Assembly (NCBI GenBank): GCA_041623475.1
Contig: JBFJWU010000064.1
Span: 1 to 12,381, forward strand
DNA: 12,381 nt
From: JBFJWU01 sp041623475 [NCBI: bacterium]
GTDB taxonomy: Bacteria; J088
Direction: 5' to 3'
Part shown: positions 1 to 6,967 of the stretch, piece by piece
Position numbering within the stretch: position 1 is the stretch's first letter
Layout: each line of letters opens with the position of its first letter
Position numbers and translations under genes: made by a program
Notes under the pieces: model-generated
The model's database searches: none
What the model was told of the DNA's origin: nothing
The model's input: the letters and a program-made list of their open reading frames with translations, nothing else

Positions 1-884
1 GCCATTTTGCTGCCGGCAACAGCCCAGTTGTTGCTGCCACCTCGCGACAGGCGTGATAATTTGCGAATGTTTGCCAGCGCAGTGCGCAGGTCGTCCTGGT
101 CTGCATCAGACATTGCCGTTCGGACTTTATGGTGCAATCCAGGCCCTGAAGCAAATACCGGTTTTGCCGGACCGCGGTTGATCTGTTCCTCGAAATCGGG
201 ATTGTCGTAGAATCCGGGGACGGATACCGCACTGACCGGCGGCTCAAATCGAATAATATCCTGGGCCAGGTCTTCCCCCAGCAGCAGGTAGCCAAATGTC
301 ACGAGCAATTCGACTTCCGGCGATCCGGACAGTCCGAATCCCAGCAATTGCGAGATGGCCAGACCTTCCTGCGGGGTCCAGTCCGCTGGTTCATACCCGC
401 GATCAATGTAAACCTGCATGGTCATTGGCCAGCCGTCGCGCCGGTATTCGGCATAGCGGGCATTGATTCCCGCCGCAAAGGCTGTAAATGCTTCCGCCAG
501 TTCCGGACGCGTGCGCTCGAGCAGTGGCCAGTTCTCGCGGGCGAATTTGTGGAATCCCATTGCCCGGATCAATAAGTCTTCTGTCAGCCGATCTTCCCCG
601 TAAATCTCGGAAGCCCGTCCGTGGCTCATGACACGGAACATCTCATTCTGCTGCGGGCGCAGGGTCGCCATCATGTAGCCCTGGCCATAGATGACATCAG
701 CATCTGACTGGGCATAAATATGCGGTATCCCGTGAATATCTGTGACGATTTCAACCGGCTGTTCCGGCAGAGGCGGTGCCTGTTGCCCTGGTTTACCGGA
801 GTCGCACGATGCAAGTATCAGCACGGCCGCGGCCAGAGCTGTCAGGATGGGCGTGGTTTGATCGGTTGGTTTGAGTCGGGTCAC
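1..884 (-). CDS. Penicillin acylase family (S45, Ntn-hydrolase) lipoprotein, N-terminal part; runs off the left edge
   Basis: About 294 residues are visible from a GTG start. Residues 1-27 form a lipoprotein signal ending in LILASC, so Cys27 should be lipidated, with Asp28 at +2. The alpha-chain signature follows: DIHGIPHIYA (49-58) and GQGYM (67-71), then a GRASEIYG segment (89-96). Near the edge is GGSNNWAV; Ser284 (bases 33-35) matches the serine that becomes the N-terminal nucleophile after autocatalytic cleavage in this family. About 257 residues lie between lipid Cys and nucleophile, consistent with an alpha chain plus spacer; the beta chain is outside the window. Family members hydrolyse amide bonds of penicillins, acyl-homoserine lactones or other N-acyl compounds; the substrate cannot be told from this half. 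Leu75-Arg76 stands where many relatives have Asp-Arg. GTG at 884 is preferred because AAGGA lies nine bases upstream; an in-frame ATG at 917 has no such site and would put polar residues before the leader. It is the last visible gene of the operon starting at 3584. Confidence 0.9.
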   Translation of the reverse strand, partial: MTRLKPTDQTTPILTALAAAVLILASCDSGKPGQQAPPLPEQPVEIVTDIHGIPHIYAQSDADVIYGQGYMMATLRPQQNEMFRVMSHGRASEIYGEDRLTEDLLIRAMGFHKFARENWPLLERTRPELAEAFTAFAAGINARYAEYRRDGWPMTMQVYIDRGYEPADWTPQEGLAISQLLGFGLSGSPEVELLVTFGYLLLGEDLAQDIIRFEPPVSAVSVPGFYDNPDFEEQINRGPAKPVFASGPGLHHKVRTAMSDADQDDLRTALANIRKLSRLSRGGSNNWAVAGSKM

Positions 885-945
885 GGTGCCTGTTCCTTCT
901 TGGGGTCTGGTTGCCATGATACTGGCAGCGACAGACTGCCCGCGA

Positions 946-2241
946 TCAGGGGTTGTAGTTGAATGTCAGTTCCCACAAAGATGTGCCGTCGACGCCGGAA
1001 ACCACCAGGTTCTGCTCGGTCACGCCCCAGGCATACGAGCGAATGGCACCGATATCAGGCTCCAGGCGTCCGGACATGATCCCGGTACCGGCGTGCCAGA
1101 ACTCCAGGGTAAATGAGTCGGCTCGGGTCGCCAAAAGGGTGCCATAGGGCGACAGTTTGCCCTGGTTGATCGTTCGTACCGCCTGCCAGGACTGCGAATC
1201 CCACACCCGGACAATCCCATCATCCGAACGGGTCGCCAGTTGGGTCGTACCCGTCAACCACCGGACGAGTTCCAGCTCGTCGTCGAGGGTCGGAATCGTC
1301 GTGACCTTTGTCCAGTTGACGGTGTCGTAGATGACCAGGTCGCCATTGGCCAGGCCAGCAGCCAGCAGTTGCTGGTTGTCGGAATAGGCCAAAGATCGGA
1401 CCGCCGACCCGGCATCGTCTATCGTGGCCGAAACGGTTCCGGCGCCCACATTCCAGATGCGGACTTTGCCGCTTTCGTAGCCAGCGGCCAGGTGTGTATC
1501 GGAACGCAGCCACGCGCCAGTCCGGGTTTCCGACGGCACGCCGGTCAGTGCGGTCGTTGTCGTACCACTTGCGGCGTCGTAAACATCGATCGTGCCCACG
1601 TTGGAGATCGCCAGGCGTCCGTCGCTGCTCCAACCGAGGAACCAGGTTGACAACGAAAAAGGAATTTCAGCCTGTCGATTCCCGGTTGCCGCGTCGAGGA
1701 CGACAAGCCGGTTGTCCTCAGAGCTGACCCCGGCGACAAAGGATTGTCCGGGATCCATCTGCACAGAGCCCAGGTCGCCATTCGGATCAATCCAGGTCCG
1801 AGTGCCCGATTCCAGATTGACGGGAGCTGTGCCACCGGTGGTTGGTCCGCGGTTAACGCCAATGGCTGCTGTCGCGCGATCCGAATAAAACAATCTTTGG
1901 CCCCCGGGGCCAATGGCCAGCACCCTGTAGATGTAAGTGGTTGTCCACGTAACAGCGTGGTCAAACCAGATCGTTTCTGAAGTCTGTCCGTGGACCATGA
2001 ATCCAGGTTCCGCACTGTCGGTGACGGCCCGTTCGATTTCGTAGCGATCCGCTAAATCGTCCCGGTCCGTGTCCCAGGTCAGTCGTACAGCTGGCTGGTC
2101 AAGTATCGTCGCGTTCAATCGAGAAAACGATGGCGCGCTGGCGGGGGACAACGGTCCAGGCTCATCGCACGCCTGGCCTGCCAGCACCAGCACGGCAACG
2201 GCAAACGGATTGGCCAGGCGGTTCCGGCCGACCCGTTTCAC
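946..2241 (-). CDS. Lipoprotein with fibronectin-III-like domain and seven-bladed WD40 beta-propeller
   Basis: The 431-residue product has a hydrophobic leader (about residues 11-24) and a probable lipidation site at Cys25 (AGQAC, a loose lipobox), with Asp26 next. Residues about 38-128 look like a fibronectin type III fold (RLTWDTDRDD..., YEIERA, YIYRVLAIGPGG). From about 150 to the C-terminus I count seven blade-ending strands: RLVVLDAATG, GTIDVYDAASG, KVRIWNVGAG, DLVIYDTVNW, GIVRVWDSQSW, TLEFWHAGTG and TSLWELTFN, so a seven-bladed propeller is likely. Such propellers bind partners and have no catalytic residues; the function is unknown. The start is GTG at 2241, overlapping the upstream stop by four bases (GTGA), which implies translational coupling to the TPR/nucleotide-binding gene. 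It precedes the penicillin acylase gene by about 60 bases. The signal peptide would place it on the periplasmic side of a membrane. Confidence 0.85.
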   Translation of the reverse strand: MKRVGRNRLANPFAVAVLVLAGQACDEPGPLSPASAPSFSRLNATILDQPAVRLTWDTDRDDLADRYEIERAVTDSAEPGFMVHGQTSETIWFDHAVTWTTTYIYRVLAIGPGGQRLFYSDRATAAIGVNRGPTTGGTAPVNLESGTRTWIDPNGDLGSVQMDPGQSFVAGVSSEDNRLVVLDAATGNRQAEIPFSLSTWFLGWSSDGRLAISNVGTIDVYDAASGTTTTALTGVPSETRTGAWLRSDTHLAAGYESGKVRIWNVGAGTVSATIDDAGSAVRSLAYSDNQQLLAAGLANGDLVIYDTVNWTKVTTIPTLDDELELVRWLTGTTQLATRSDDGIVRVWDSQSWQAVRTINQGKLSPYGTLLATRADSFTLEFWHAGTGIMSGRLEPDIGAIRSYAWGVTEQNLVVSGVDGTSLWELTFNYNP

Positions 2242-3584
2242 ACCAGGCCGGCTTTTTCCATGCCGGTTTGGCGTATGTCCTTTAGTTCGGAAATCCGGTC
2301 GCGGGCGATCTGGCGAATGACTTTGTCGACATCGGGAAACTGCCCGATCAGTTCGCGAAAGATCTTGCTCTCCATCTCGTAAACCCGGACATCGGTCTTC
2401 GTGACACAGTTTGCTGTTGCTGCACGGTCGGTCATGATGCTGATTTCGCCAATAAAGTCGCCCTGCGACAGGGTAGCGACCAAAACCTCTGAACGGTCCG
2501 GGCCGGCTGTTTTCACCTCAATCTGGCCGGTTACGATGATAAAGAACTTTTCGCTGGTGTTCCCCTGCTTGATCAGGGTTGTTCCGGCCGGATACGCCGT
2601 ATACGTAAAGAAATTGAGGATCTGCTCGCGTTCCAGGTCCGACATCGGTTGGAATACAGGGCTGATCTTCAATAATGTTCCGACCAGGCGCCGTTTGTAA
2701 AACTCTTCCAGGGTATGTGAGATTTCGGGACGGGTATCGATCAACGCCATCAGGCCGTCCTGGGTGAATTCAAACAATGTCGATTCAGTTGCGGAAACGA
2801 CCGAGGCCGTCCTCAGGCCGCCCGTAATAAATGCGAATTCGCCAAAGAAATCGCCAGCGTTCAATGTCGCCAGGTGGACTTCCAGCCCGTTCTGGTCCAG
2901 TTTGACGACGTTGGCGCGTCCTTCGCAGATTACATAGAACGAATCACCCTTGTCGCCCTCGTTCAGGATCGGTTCGTCGCGGTCAAACTGGCGAAGTTGT
3001 AAATGGGCAACGACGTCCTGGAACTCATCCGGACTGAGCGAAGAAAACAAGGGTGTGTCCGGAAGCTGCTGATACAGATTGTCGCCGGGGTTCTCCGTCG
3101 CCAGATCTTCGGCGCTGCTGGCGATCGTTTGATCCATTACGGTTTCTTCGACAATTGTGCTGTCGCCGGTATCTTCGCCGGGGTCGGGCGGCGCGGACAC
3201 CGCTGATGCCGTAACCTTTTCCAGCTTGACGCGTGCGACGGTCGACCGCTTTTCGAGATCGCCTTCTTTACGGGCATACAGGTCGGCCAGCGCGGCCTGA
3301 GTCTCTGTATGATTCGGATCAATTTCCAGAATCATCTTGTTGACACCAATGGCCTGCAGCAGGAAACCTTTTAACGCGTACTGAGCTGCAGCCTTCTGGT
3401 AAATATTGATCGCCTTGTCGCCTTTGTCCTGAGCCCGCAGTGTGTCACCCATTCGAACCCAGTTCTTGATATCGGCAGGCTGCAGTCGCACCAGTTCCTG
3501 ATAGCTTTTGAGGGCTGACACGTAGTCGCTTTTGGCAAAGGCCGCCTGGGCCTGCTTGCGCAGTTTTTCAATTTTCTTGCTCAA
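2238..3584 (-). CDS. TPR protein with two cyclic-nucleotide-binding (CNB/CAP-like) domains
   Basis: The 448-residue protein has no leader or membrane segment and should be cytoplasmic. Residues about 5-108 contain tandem TPR-like helices (AAFAKSDYVSALKSYQELVRLQP; AINIYQKAAAQYALKG). An acidic, Ser/Thr-rich linker spans about 125-170. CNB domain 1 is about 178-295 with phosphate-binding cassette GEFAFITGGLRTA (248-260), keeping Glu249 and Arg258. CNB domain 2 is about 308-425 with GEISIMTDRAATA (379-391): Glu380 is kept, but the Arg position is Ala389. Such proteins couple a nucleotide or other small-ligand signal to protein partners held by the TPR; there is no DNA-binding or catalytic domain, so it is probably an adaptor. 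The start is TTG at 3584: no in-frame ATG occurs before residue 45 and the TPR begins almost at once; the ribosome site is weak. It is the first gene of its operon and its stop overlaps the WD40 gene start. Confidence 0.88.
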   Translation of the reverse strand: MSKKIEKLRKQAQAAFAKSDYVSALKSYQELVRLQPADIKNWVRMGDTLRAQDKGDKAINIYQKAAAQYALKGFLLQAIGVNKMILEIDPNHTETQAALADLYARKEGDLEKRSTVARVKLEKVTASAVSAPPDPGEDTGDSTIVEETVMDQTIASSAEDLATENPGDNLYQQLPDTPLFSSLSPDEFQDVVAHLQLRQFDRDEPILNEGDKGDSFYVICEGRANVVKLDQNGLEVHLATLNAGDFFGEFAFITGGLRTASVVSATESTLFEFTQDGLMALIDTRPEISHTLEEFYKRRLVGTLLKISPVFQPMSDLEREQILNFFTYTAYPAGTTLIKQGNTSEKFFIIVTGQIEVKTAGPDRSEVLVATLSQGDFIGEISIMTDRAATANCVTKTDVRVYEMESKIFRELIGQFPDVDKVIRQIARDRISELKDIRQTGMEKAGLV

Positions 3585-3614
3585 GATTGATTCAGTCGAT
3601 TCGTCGAAATAACT

Positions 3615-3628
3615 CCGGCATATGCTGG
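3615..3628. repeat. Imperfect 14-bp palindrome at the predicted start of transcription
   Basis: CCGGCATATGCTGG is a palindrome with one mismatched pair (G3617/T3626). It overlaps the transcription start predicted from the -10 box at 3633-3638, a usual place for a repressor site. It may be chance; no known regulator motif is recognised. Confidence 0.3.
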
Positions 3629-3632
3629 CAAT

Positions 3633-3661
3633 AGTATAGCGAGTGATTCAGCGAATGATAA
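3633..3661 (-). promoter_or_regulatory. Predicted sigma70-type promoter for the TPR/CNB operon
   Basis: On the minus strand TTATCA (bases 3661-3656, four of six matches to TTGACA) is followed after exactly 17 bases by TATACT (3638-3633, five of six matches to TATAAT). It sits in the 84-base gap between the membrane-protein gene and the TPR/CNB gene and would give a leader of about 40 bases. This suggests the left block has its own promoter rather than relying on read-through from the upstream block. Confidence 0.6.
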
Positions 3662-3668
3662 TGACCGA

Positions 3669-4475
3669 CTATTCGATCCTGGCCTGTGGCAGTGTCGTGC
3701 CCTGGCGCTGACGTTTAAGCCGCTTCCGGTACGCCTTTTGCGCATCGTACCGTGCCCGTCGTTTCAGGTCGGAAAGCATGTAGAACCCGAGGCAGGCGAC
3801 ATCGAAACCGAAATAAAATACGGATATTCCGGATGGCGGATTGCCACTGGGAATCGACGGATACTTGTCCAGCAGGATCGAATGCCAATACCAGTTGCCC
3901 ATCGATGTACCCAGTAGTTCCAGGTACAGAACCAACAGGTACATCGACAAAAAAAACATTGTCGAGTCCCGGTTAACCAGTAGAATCGTACAGAAGACCG
4001 AAAAGCAGATAAATCCATACAGATCGTTCTGGCTGAACAACCACCACGTACTGAATCCGGCCGCAGCGATAAACATGGCGACCGCCAGGGGTCGACGGTG
4101 CCGACGAACCCAGGGTTCGCGGGCAAAGTAGTAGACGGCGCCGTAGACGATCGTGTGCCCCGGCGGCACATACAACGGAATGTTCTCCAATCGGTACTCG
4201 TACATACCGACAATCAGCGCAAAAAATACTTCGCCGGCCGTTGCGACAAATAGTCCGATGATCATCAGTTTGCGCAGGCGCGCACTGGCGGTGTAATACA
4301 TCCATCCGAAATACATAAATGTTGCGATGTTGGCGGCCCACTGACCCCACGAAATCCGGGCCGCCATGTACTGACTGTCCAGAAACAAAATAGTCGGCAG
4401 CCAGGCGACCACACCCAGGATTGTGCCTGGCCGAAAAAACGTTCGGCGACTCCGGGCCCGCATTTTGTCAGTCAT
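3669..4475 (-). CDS. Multi-pass membrane protein of unknown family
   Basis: I do not recognise the family of this 268-residue protein. About eight hydrophobic segments can be drawn: roughly 17-33, 44-61, 70-92, 101-117, 129-147, 151-166, 171-191 and 215-235. A strongly basic tail follows (about 237-258, many Arg/Lys), likely cytoplasmic. Polar residues inside or beside membrane segments stand out: Glu82, ENIPLYVPPGH (97-107), Glu186, GNWYWH (193-198) and NPPSGISVFYFGFD (212-225). These could form an intramembrane active or binding site, but that is inference. ATG at 4475 directly follows the TGA of the NOTUM-like gene with no gap, so translation is probably coupled; ATG codon 5 (4463) is a less likely alternative. 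It is the last gene of the block starting at 6802, followed by the 84-base gap with the 3633-3661 promoter. Its neighbours suggest it works with the esterase-like lipoprotein, perhaps on the same envelope substrate. Confidence 0.8.
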   Translation of the reverse strand: MTDKMRARSRRTFFRPGTILGVVAWLPTILFLDSQYMAARISWGQWAANIATFMYFGWMYYTASARLRKLMIIGLFVATAGEVFFALIVGMYEYRLENIPLYVPPGHTIVYGAVYYFAREPWVRRHRRPLAVAMFIAAAGFSTWWLFSQNDLYGFICFSVFCTILLVNRDSTMFFLSMYLLVLYLELLGTSMGNWYWHSILLDKYPSIPSGNPPSGISVFYFGFDVACLGFYMLSDLKRRARYDAQKAYRKRLKRQRQGTTLPQARIE

Positions 4476-5615
4476 TCAGGGAAGGTCCCGCCAAGCGCCC
4501 GAATTATCCAGGAATGCTGCAAACCAGTCCACCAGTTTCATCCCGTGGTTGTCGATTTCATAGAATTCGTCGTCCCAGATGATCGTGTGTTTGATTCCGT
4601 CGTGCAGGTAACGTTTGAATCGACTTGGAAAGACGGTCTGGACCTTGTCAGTCTGTGCCCTCAGGACATCCGGAAAATCAGTCCCATAGGTCAGGTAACT
4701 TGTGCCAATTGTGAAATCATCGTAATGCATAAACAGCGCCACGGTAACGTCCTGGTCACGCGGCAGCAGACAGTCCAACAGGAACAATAACTGCTCTTGC
4801 CACTGGGGCGGACAGTCGGCAGGGATCAATTTGCGAATTCCCCATCCATCCAGCGCACCATTGACCATAAACTCGTGCTCGGGATTCAGCAGCCACGGGC
4901 CTGAATCGTTAAAGACACGAATGATATGTTCCGGAAAGGCTGCTCGAGTCAGCAGGTACCCCATTAACGTTCCGTAGCCACCGGCACTGGCCCCCGTGAC
5001 CAGAATTCGGTCGGGATTCGGGTAGAGTTCCTTCATCAGCGAAATCGTCGCGCTCAGGTTGCGCAATCCCCAGTGCCACGTTGTACGCGTTGTTGCGTCG
5101 GTTGAACTGCGGTACACCAGCGTGTTGTCGCCGCTCCAGACGCTGCCGTCGCAGTAGTCGCCATAGACCACATTGTCATCGCGCAGCGGGTTCAGGGCGT
5201 TGTTGCGATCGCTGATTCCGTCCTGTTCGCCATTGAGGGGGTTCGATTCATCTTTGACAAAAATCGGAAACACATAGCAACTTTCGTAGCTCCAGCATCC
5301 GCCACCTCCGCCCAGGTTCAGGACAACGTTGTTGTTCTTCCCCGGTCGCACGGACGCAACGTATTCGCCGCCGTCAAAGCACCTGGCTTGTGAAGTGGCG
5401 CCGCTGCCGTAATAGTATCCGGTCCAGTTTCCCGCAAACGTTTCGCTGCTGACCGGTTGAATCTGGTCGATATACCGGTCCAGGCCAGCGGAACTGATCA
5501 ATTCTGAAATGGGTTGATCGATAACGGGTTCCACCAAAACAGGGGCAGTGACGGAAACGTCGCTGCAGGCCGTGGTTACGGCGACCGTGCAGGACAGCAA
5601 TATCGTGCGGATCAC
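4476..5615 (-). CDS. NOTUM/pectinacetylesterase-family lipoprotein (alpha/beta hydrolase)
   Basis: The 379-residue product starts with a short lipoprotein leader (ILLSCTVAVTTAC, lipid Cys17, Ser at +2). The family's oxyanion segment is clear: VVLNLGGGGGCWSYESC (97-113), followed by YGDYCDGSVWSGD (151-163) and the nucleophile elbow GASAGGYG with Ser210. The acid is probably Asp299 or Asp300 (HYDDFTIG) and the base probably His343 (DGIKHTII); His357 is the alternative. Several further cysteines (79, 107, 113, 155, 268, 282) fit periplasmic disulfides. Known relatives remove O-acetyl groups from pectin (plants) or palmitoleate from Wnt (NOTUM); bacterial members are mostly uncharacterised, so an O-deacylase or esterase acting outside the cytoplasm is the safe reading. 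GTG at 5615 is used: AGGGG lies six bases upstream, the leader begins there, and it overlaps the upstream stop (GTGA). The next gene starts immediately after its stop. Confidence 0.87.
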   Translation of the reverse strand: MIRTILLSCTVAVTTACSDVSVTAPVLVEPVIDQPISELISSAGLDRYIDQIQPVSSETFAGNWTGYYYGSGATSQARCFDGGEYVASVRPGKNNNVVLNLGGGGGCWSYESCYVFPIFVKDESNPLNGEQDGISDRNNALNPLRDDNVVYGDYCDGSVWSGDNTLVYRSSTDATTRTTWHWGLRNLSATISLMKELYPNPDRILVTGASAGGYGTLMGYLLTRAAFPEHIIRVFNDSGPWLLNPEHEFMVNGALDGWGIRKLIPADCPPQWQEQLLFLLDCLLPRDQDVTVALFMHYDDFTIGTSYLTYGTDFPDVLRAQTDKVQTVFPSRFKRYLHDGIKHTIIWDDEFYEIDNHGMKLVDWFAAFLDNSGAWRDLP

Positions 5616-6802
5616 AATCGCCCCTGTGTCCGCATTCCGTCCAATAATGCATTGTTCAATGCCAGCATCCGCAATTGTGCGGAAATCGAGCCCGGATCAG
5701 CATTGTGTGTCATTGCAACAGCAAGGTTCAGGTCCGGATCGGCCCAGGCACCGGAACCACCATATCCGTAATGTCCAAATGCGTTGCGCCTTCGATTCGG
5801 TCCCGATCCGCCAGCCTGGTGATAACCCAATCGCCAGCGCATAGGAACGAACAGGATCTTGTCCCGTGTTCGCACTTGTACAGTCAGCGCACTGGATCGG
5901 GTTTCGGGATTAATCAAGCGCACACCGTTCAGTCCGTCTGGATTTGCCAGCGAGGCGTACATCCTGGCAAGTGACCGGGCCGTGAAATGTCCATTTGCTG
6001 CGGGAATCGGAACCTGGAGGTAGGCATCGTCGACAAACATTCGGCCAACCCCGCGAACAAAAAACGCACTCAACTGGTGATCCAGACGCCGATTCAACCA
6101 GCTACGTGCTGATTCAACCAGCGGGTTTTTCCAGCGTCGCCGCCTGCCAGACGATGGATTCGCCGGTCGCTCGGGAACCATCAGTCGGGCGGCCCTGGGC
6201 AGTTGATTCTGCGGCAGGCCGATGTACAAACCATCCAGCTCCAGTGGTTTGGCAATTTCTTTCTGGATAAACTCCGCAAACGGAATCCCGGAAATTCGCT
6301 GGACAAGTTCGCCCGCGAGCCAGCCAATTGTTAACGCGTGGTAGCCGCTGCCTCCGCCTGGTCGAAACGCGACGGCATTGGCCAGTCGATGGGTTATTTC
6401 GTCCCAATCCAGGACTGTTGCAAAATCGCGAACGTTGTCACGGACGTTGTACAGGCCTGCCTGATGGGTCAAAAGTTGCCGGACTGTGATCTCGGCTTTG
6501 TTGTGGGCGGCAAATTCTGGCCAGTAGTAGGCGACAGTCTGGTCATAGTCCAGTCGGCCGCGGCTGGCCAGGATATGAAGCGCCGTAACTGTGACACCCT
6601 TGGTTGTCGAAAACGACATCGAAACGGTGTCCTGTTCCCATGGGCGGCCCTGGTGGTCCCGTATTCCAGCCCAGCAATCAACGACAGGGACACCATCCAG
6701 GTAGACGCAGACCGCGGCACCGCCGCCAAACTGGCGGATTTGCCGACGCAATTCCCTGCGGACCGGCTGGAATGCCGGATCACATTTGCCGTTGATCTTC
6801 AC
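5612..6802 (-). CDS. Serine hydrolase of the beta-lactamase/EstB (class C-like) fold
   Basis: The 396-residue protein carries the SxxK motif SFSTTKG with nucleophile Ser65 and Lys68, the Tyr motif as GYHAL (Tyr154, where class C beta-lactamases have YxN), and a C-terminal HYGYGGSG (344-351) in place of the KTG/HxG strand motif. This pattern is typical of EstB-like esterases and COG1680 hydrolases rather than true beta-lactamases. There is no signal peptide, so it is probably cytoplasmic and acts on small esters or amides; the substrate is unknown. A stretch rich in Arg/Trp (219-240) may be a substrate-cap insertion. The start is GTG at 6802, five bases after a strong GGAGG. It is first in the block with the NOTUM-like lipoprotein and the unknown membrane protein; its TGA overlaps the next GTG by four bases. 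A promoter with good boxes lies at 6839-6867. Confidence 0.9.
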   Translation of the reverse strand: MKINGKCDPAFQPVRRELRRQIRQFGGGAAVCVYLDGVPVVDCWAGIRDHQGRPWEQDTVSMSFSTTKGVTVTALHILASRGRLDYDQTVAYYWPEFAAHNKAEITVRQLLTHQAGLYNVRDNVRDFATVLDWDEITHRLANAVAFRPGGGSGYHALTIGWLAGELVQRISGIPFAEFIQKEIAKPLELDGLYIGLPQNQLPRAARLMVPERPANPSSGRRRRWKNPLVESARSWLNRRLDHQLSAFFVRGVGRMFVDDAYLQVPIPAANGHFTARSLARMYASLANPDGLNGVRLINPETRSSALTVQVRTRDKILFVPMRWRLGYHQAGGSGPNRRRNAFGHYGYGGSGAWADPDLNLAVAMTHNADPGSISAQLRMLALNNALLDGMRTQGRL

Positions 6803-6838
6803 GATGACCTCCCCGGCTGTAAATCCAGCCTAGCCCAT

Positions 6839-6867
6839 ATGATAGGAGCGGCACCGATATCCGGCAA
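6839..6867 (-). promoter_or_regulatory. Predicted sigma70-type promoter for the serine hydrolase operon
   Basis: On the minus strand TTGCCG (6867-6862, four of six matches) is separated by exactly 17 bases from TATCAT (6844-6839, five of six matches). Transcription would start near 6832, giving a leader of about 30 bases with the GGAGG ribosome site. The -35 box lies inside the left arm of the inverted repeat at 6862-6886. Confidence 0.6.
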
Positions 6868-6886
6868 GCATTGTTTGTGCTTGCCG
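6862..6886. repeat. Perfect 9-bp inverted repeat between divergent genes (operator candidate)
   Basis: CGGCAAGCA (6862-6870) is repeated in inverted orientation as TGCTTGCCG (6878-6886) around a 7-base centre, TTGTTTG. It lies midway between the serine hydrolase and DHH gene starts. The left arm contains the -35 of the minus-strand promoter and the right arm overlaps the predicted -35 of the plus-strand promoter. A dimeric repressor bound here could control both directions. There is no T-run after it on either strand, so it is not a terminator. Confidence 0.55.
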
Positions 6887-6903
6887 TAGTGTGTGGCTAC
6901 TAT
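6875..6903 (+). promoter_or_regulatory. Possible promoter for the DHH phosphoesterase gene
   Basis: TTGTGC (6875-6880) and TACTAT (6898-6903) are 17 bases apart, with three and four of six matches to the sigma70 boxes. This is weaker than the opposing promoter, but its position between the inverted repeat and the gene is suitable. The leader would be about 58 bases. Confidence 0.35.
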
Positions 6904-6967
6904 GTACCGATTCAGACCAGGTAGGGCGCGTCCCGGATCGAAACCGCTCAATTGGAAAGGCCGTTTG

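Noticed and set aside
885-917. ATG at 917 as start of the penicillin acylase gene
   Set aside because: The GTG at 884 has AAGGA at ideal spacing and gives a proper lipoprotein leader; the ATG has no ribosome site.
5612-6802. True beta-lactamase (antibiotic resistance)
   Set aside because: No signal peptide, Tyr motif is YHA rather than YxN, and no KTG motif; the pattern fits EstB-like hydrolases.
6338-6889. Plus-strand open frame of 183 codons opposite the serine hydrolase gene
   Set aside because: It covers the SxxK and Tyr motifs of the real gene in antisense and would run into the divergent promoter region.
6893-6967. Upstream ATG start for the DHH protein
   Set aside because: It adds 25 basic residues unlike the family and lies before the predicted transcription start, while ATG 6968 has a good ribosome site.
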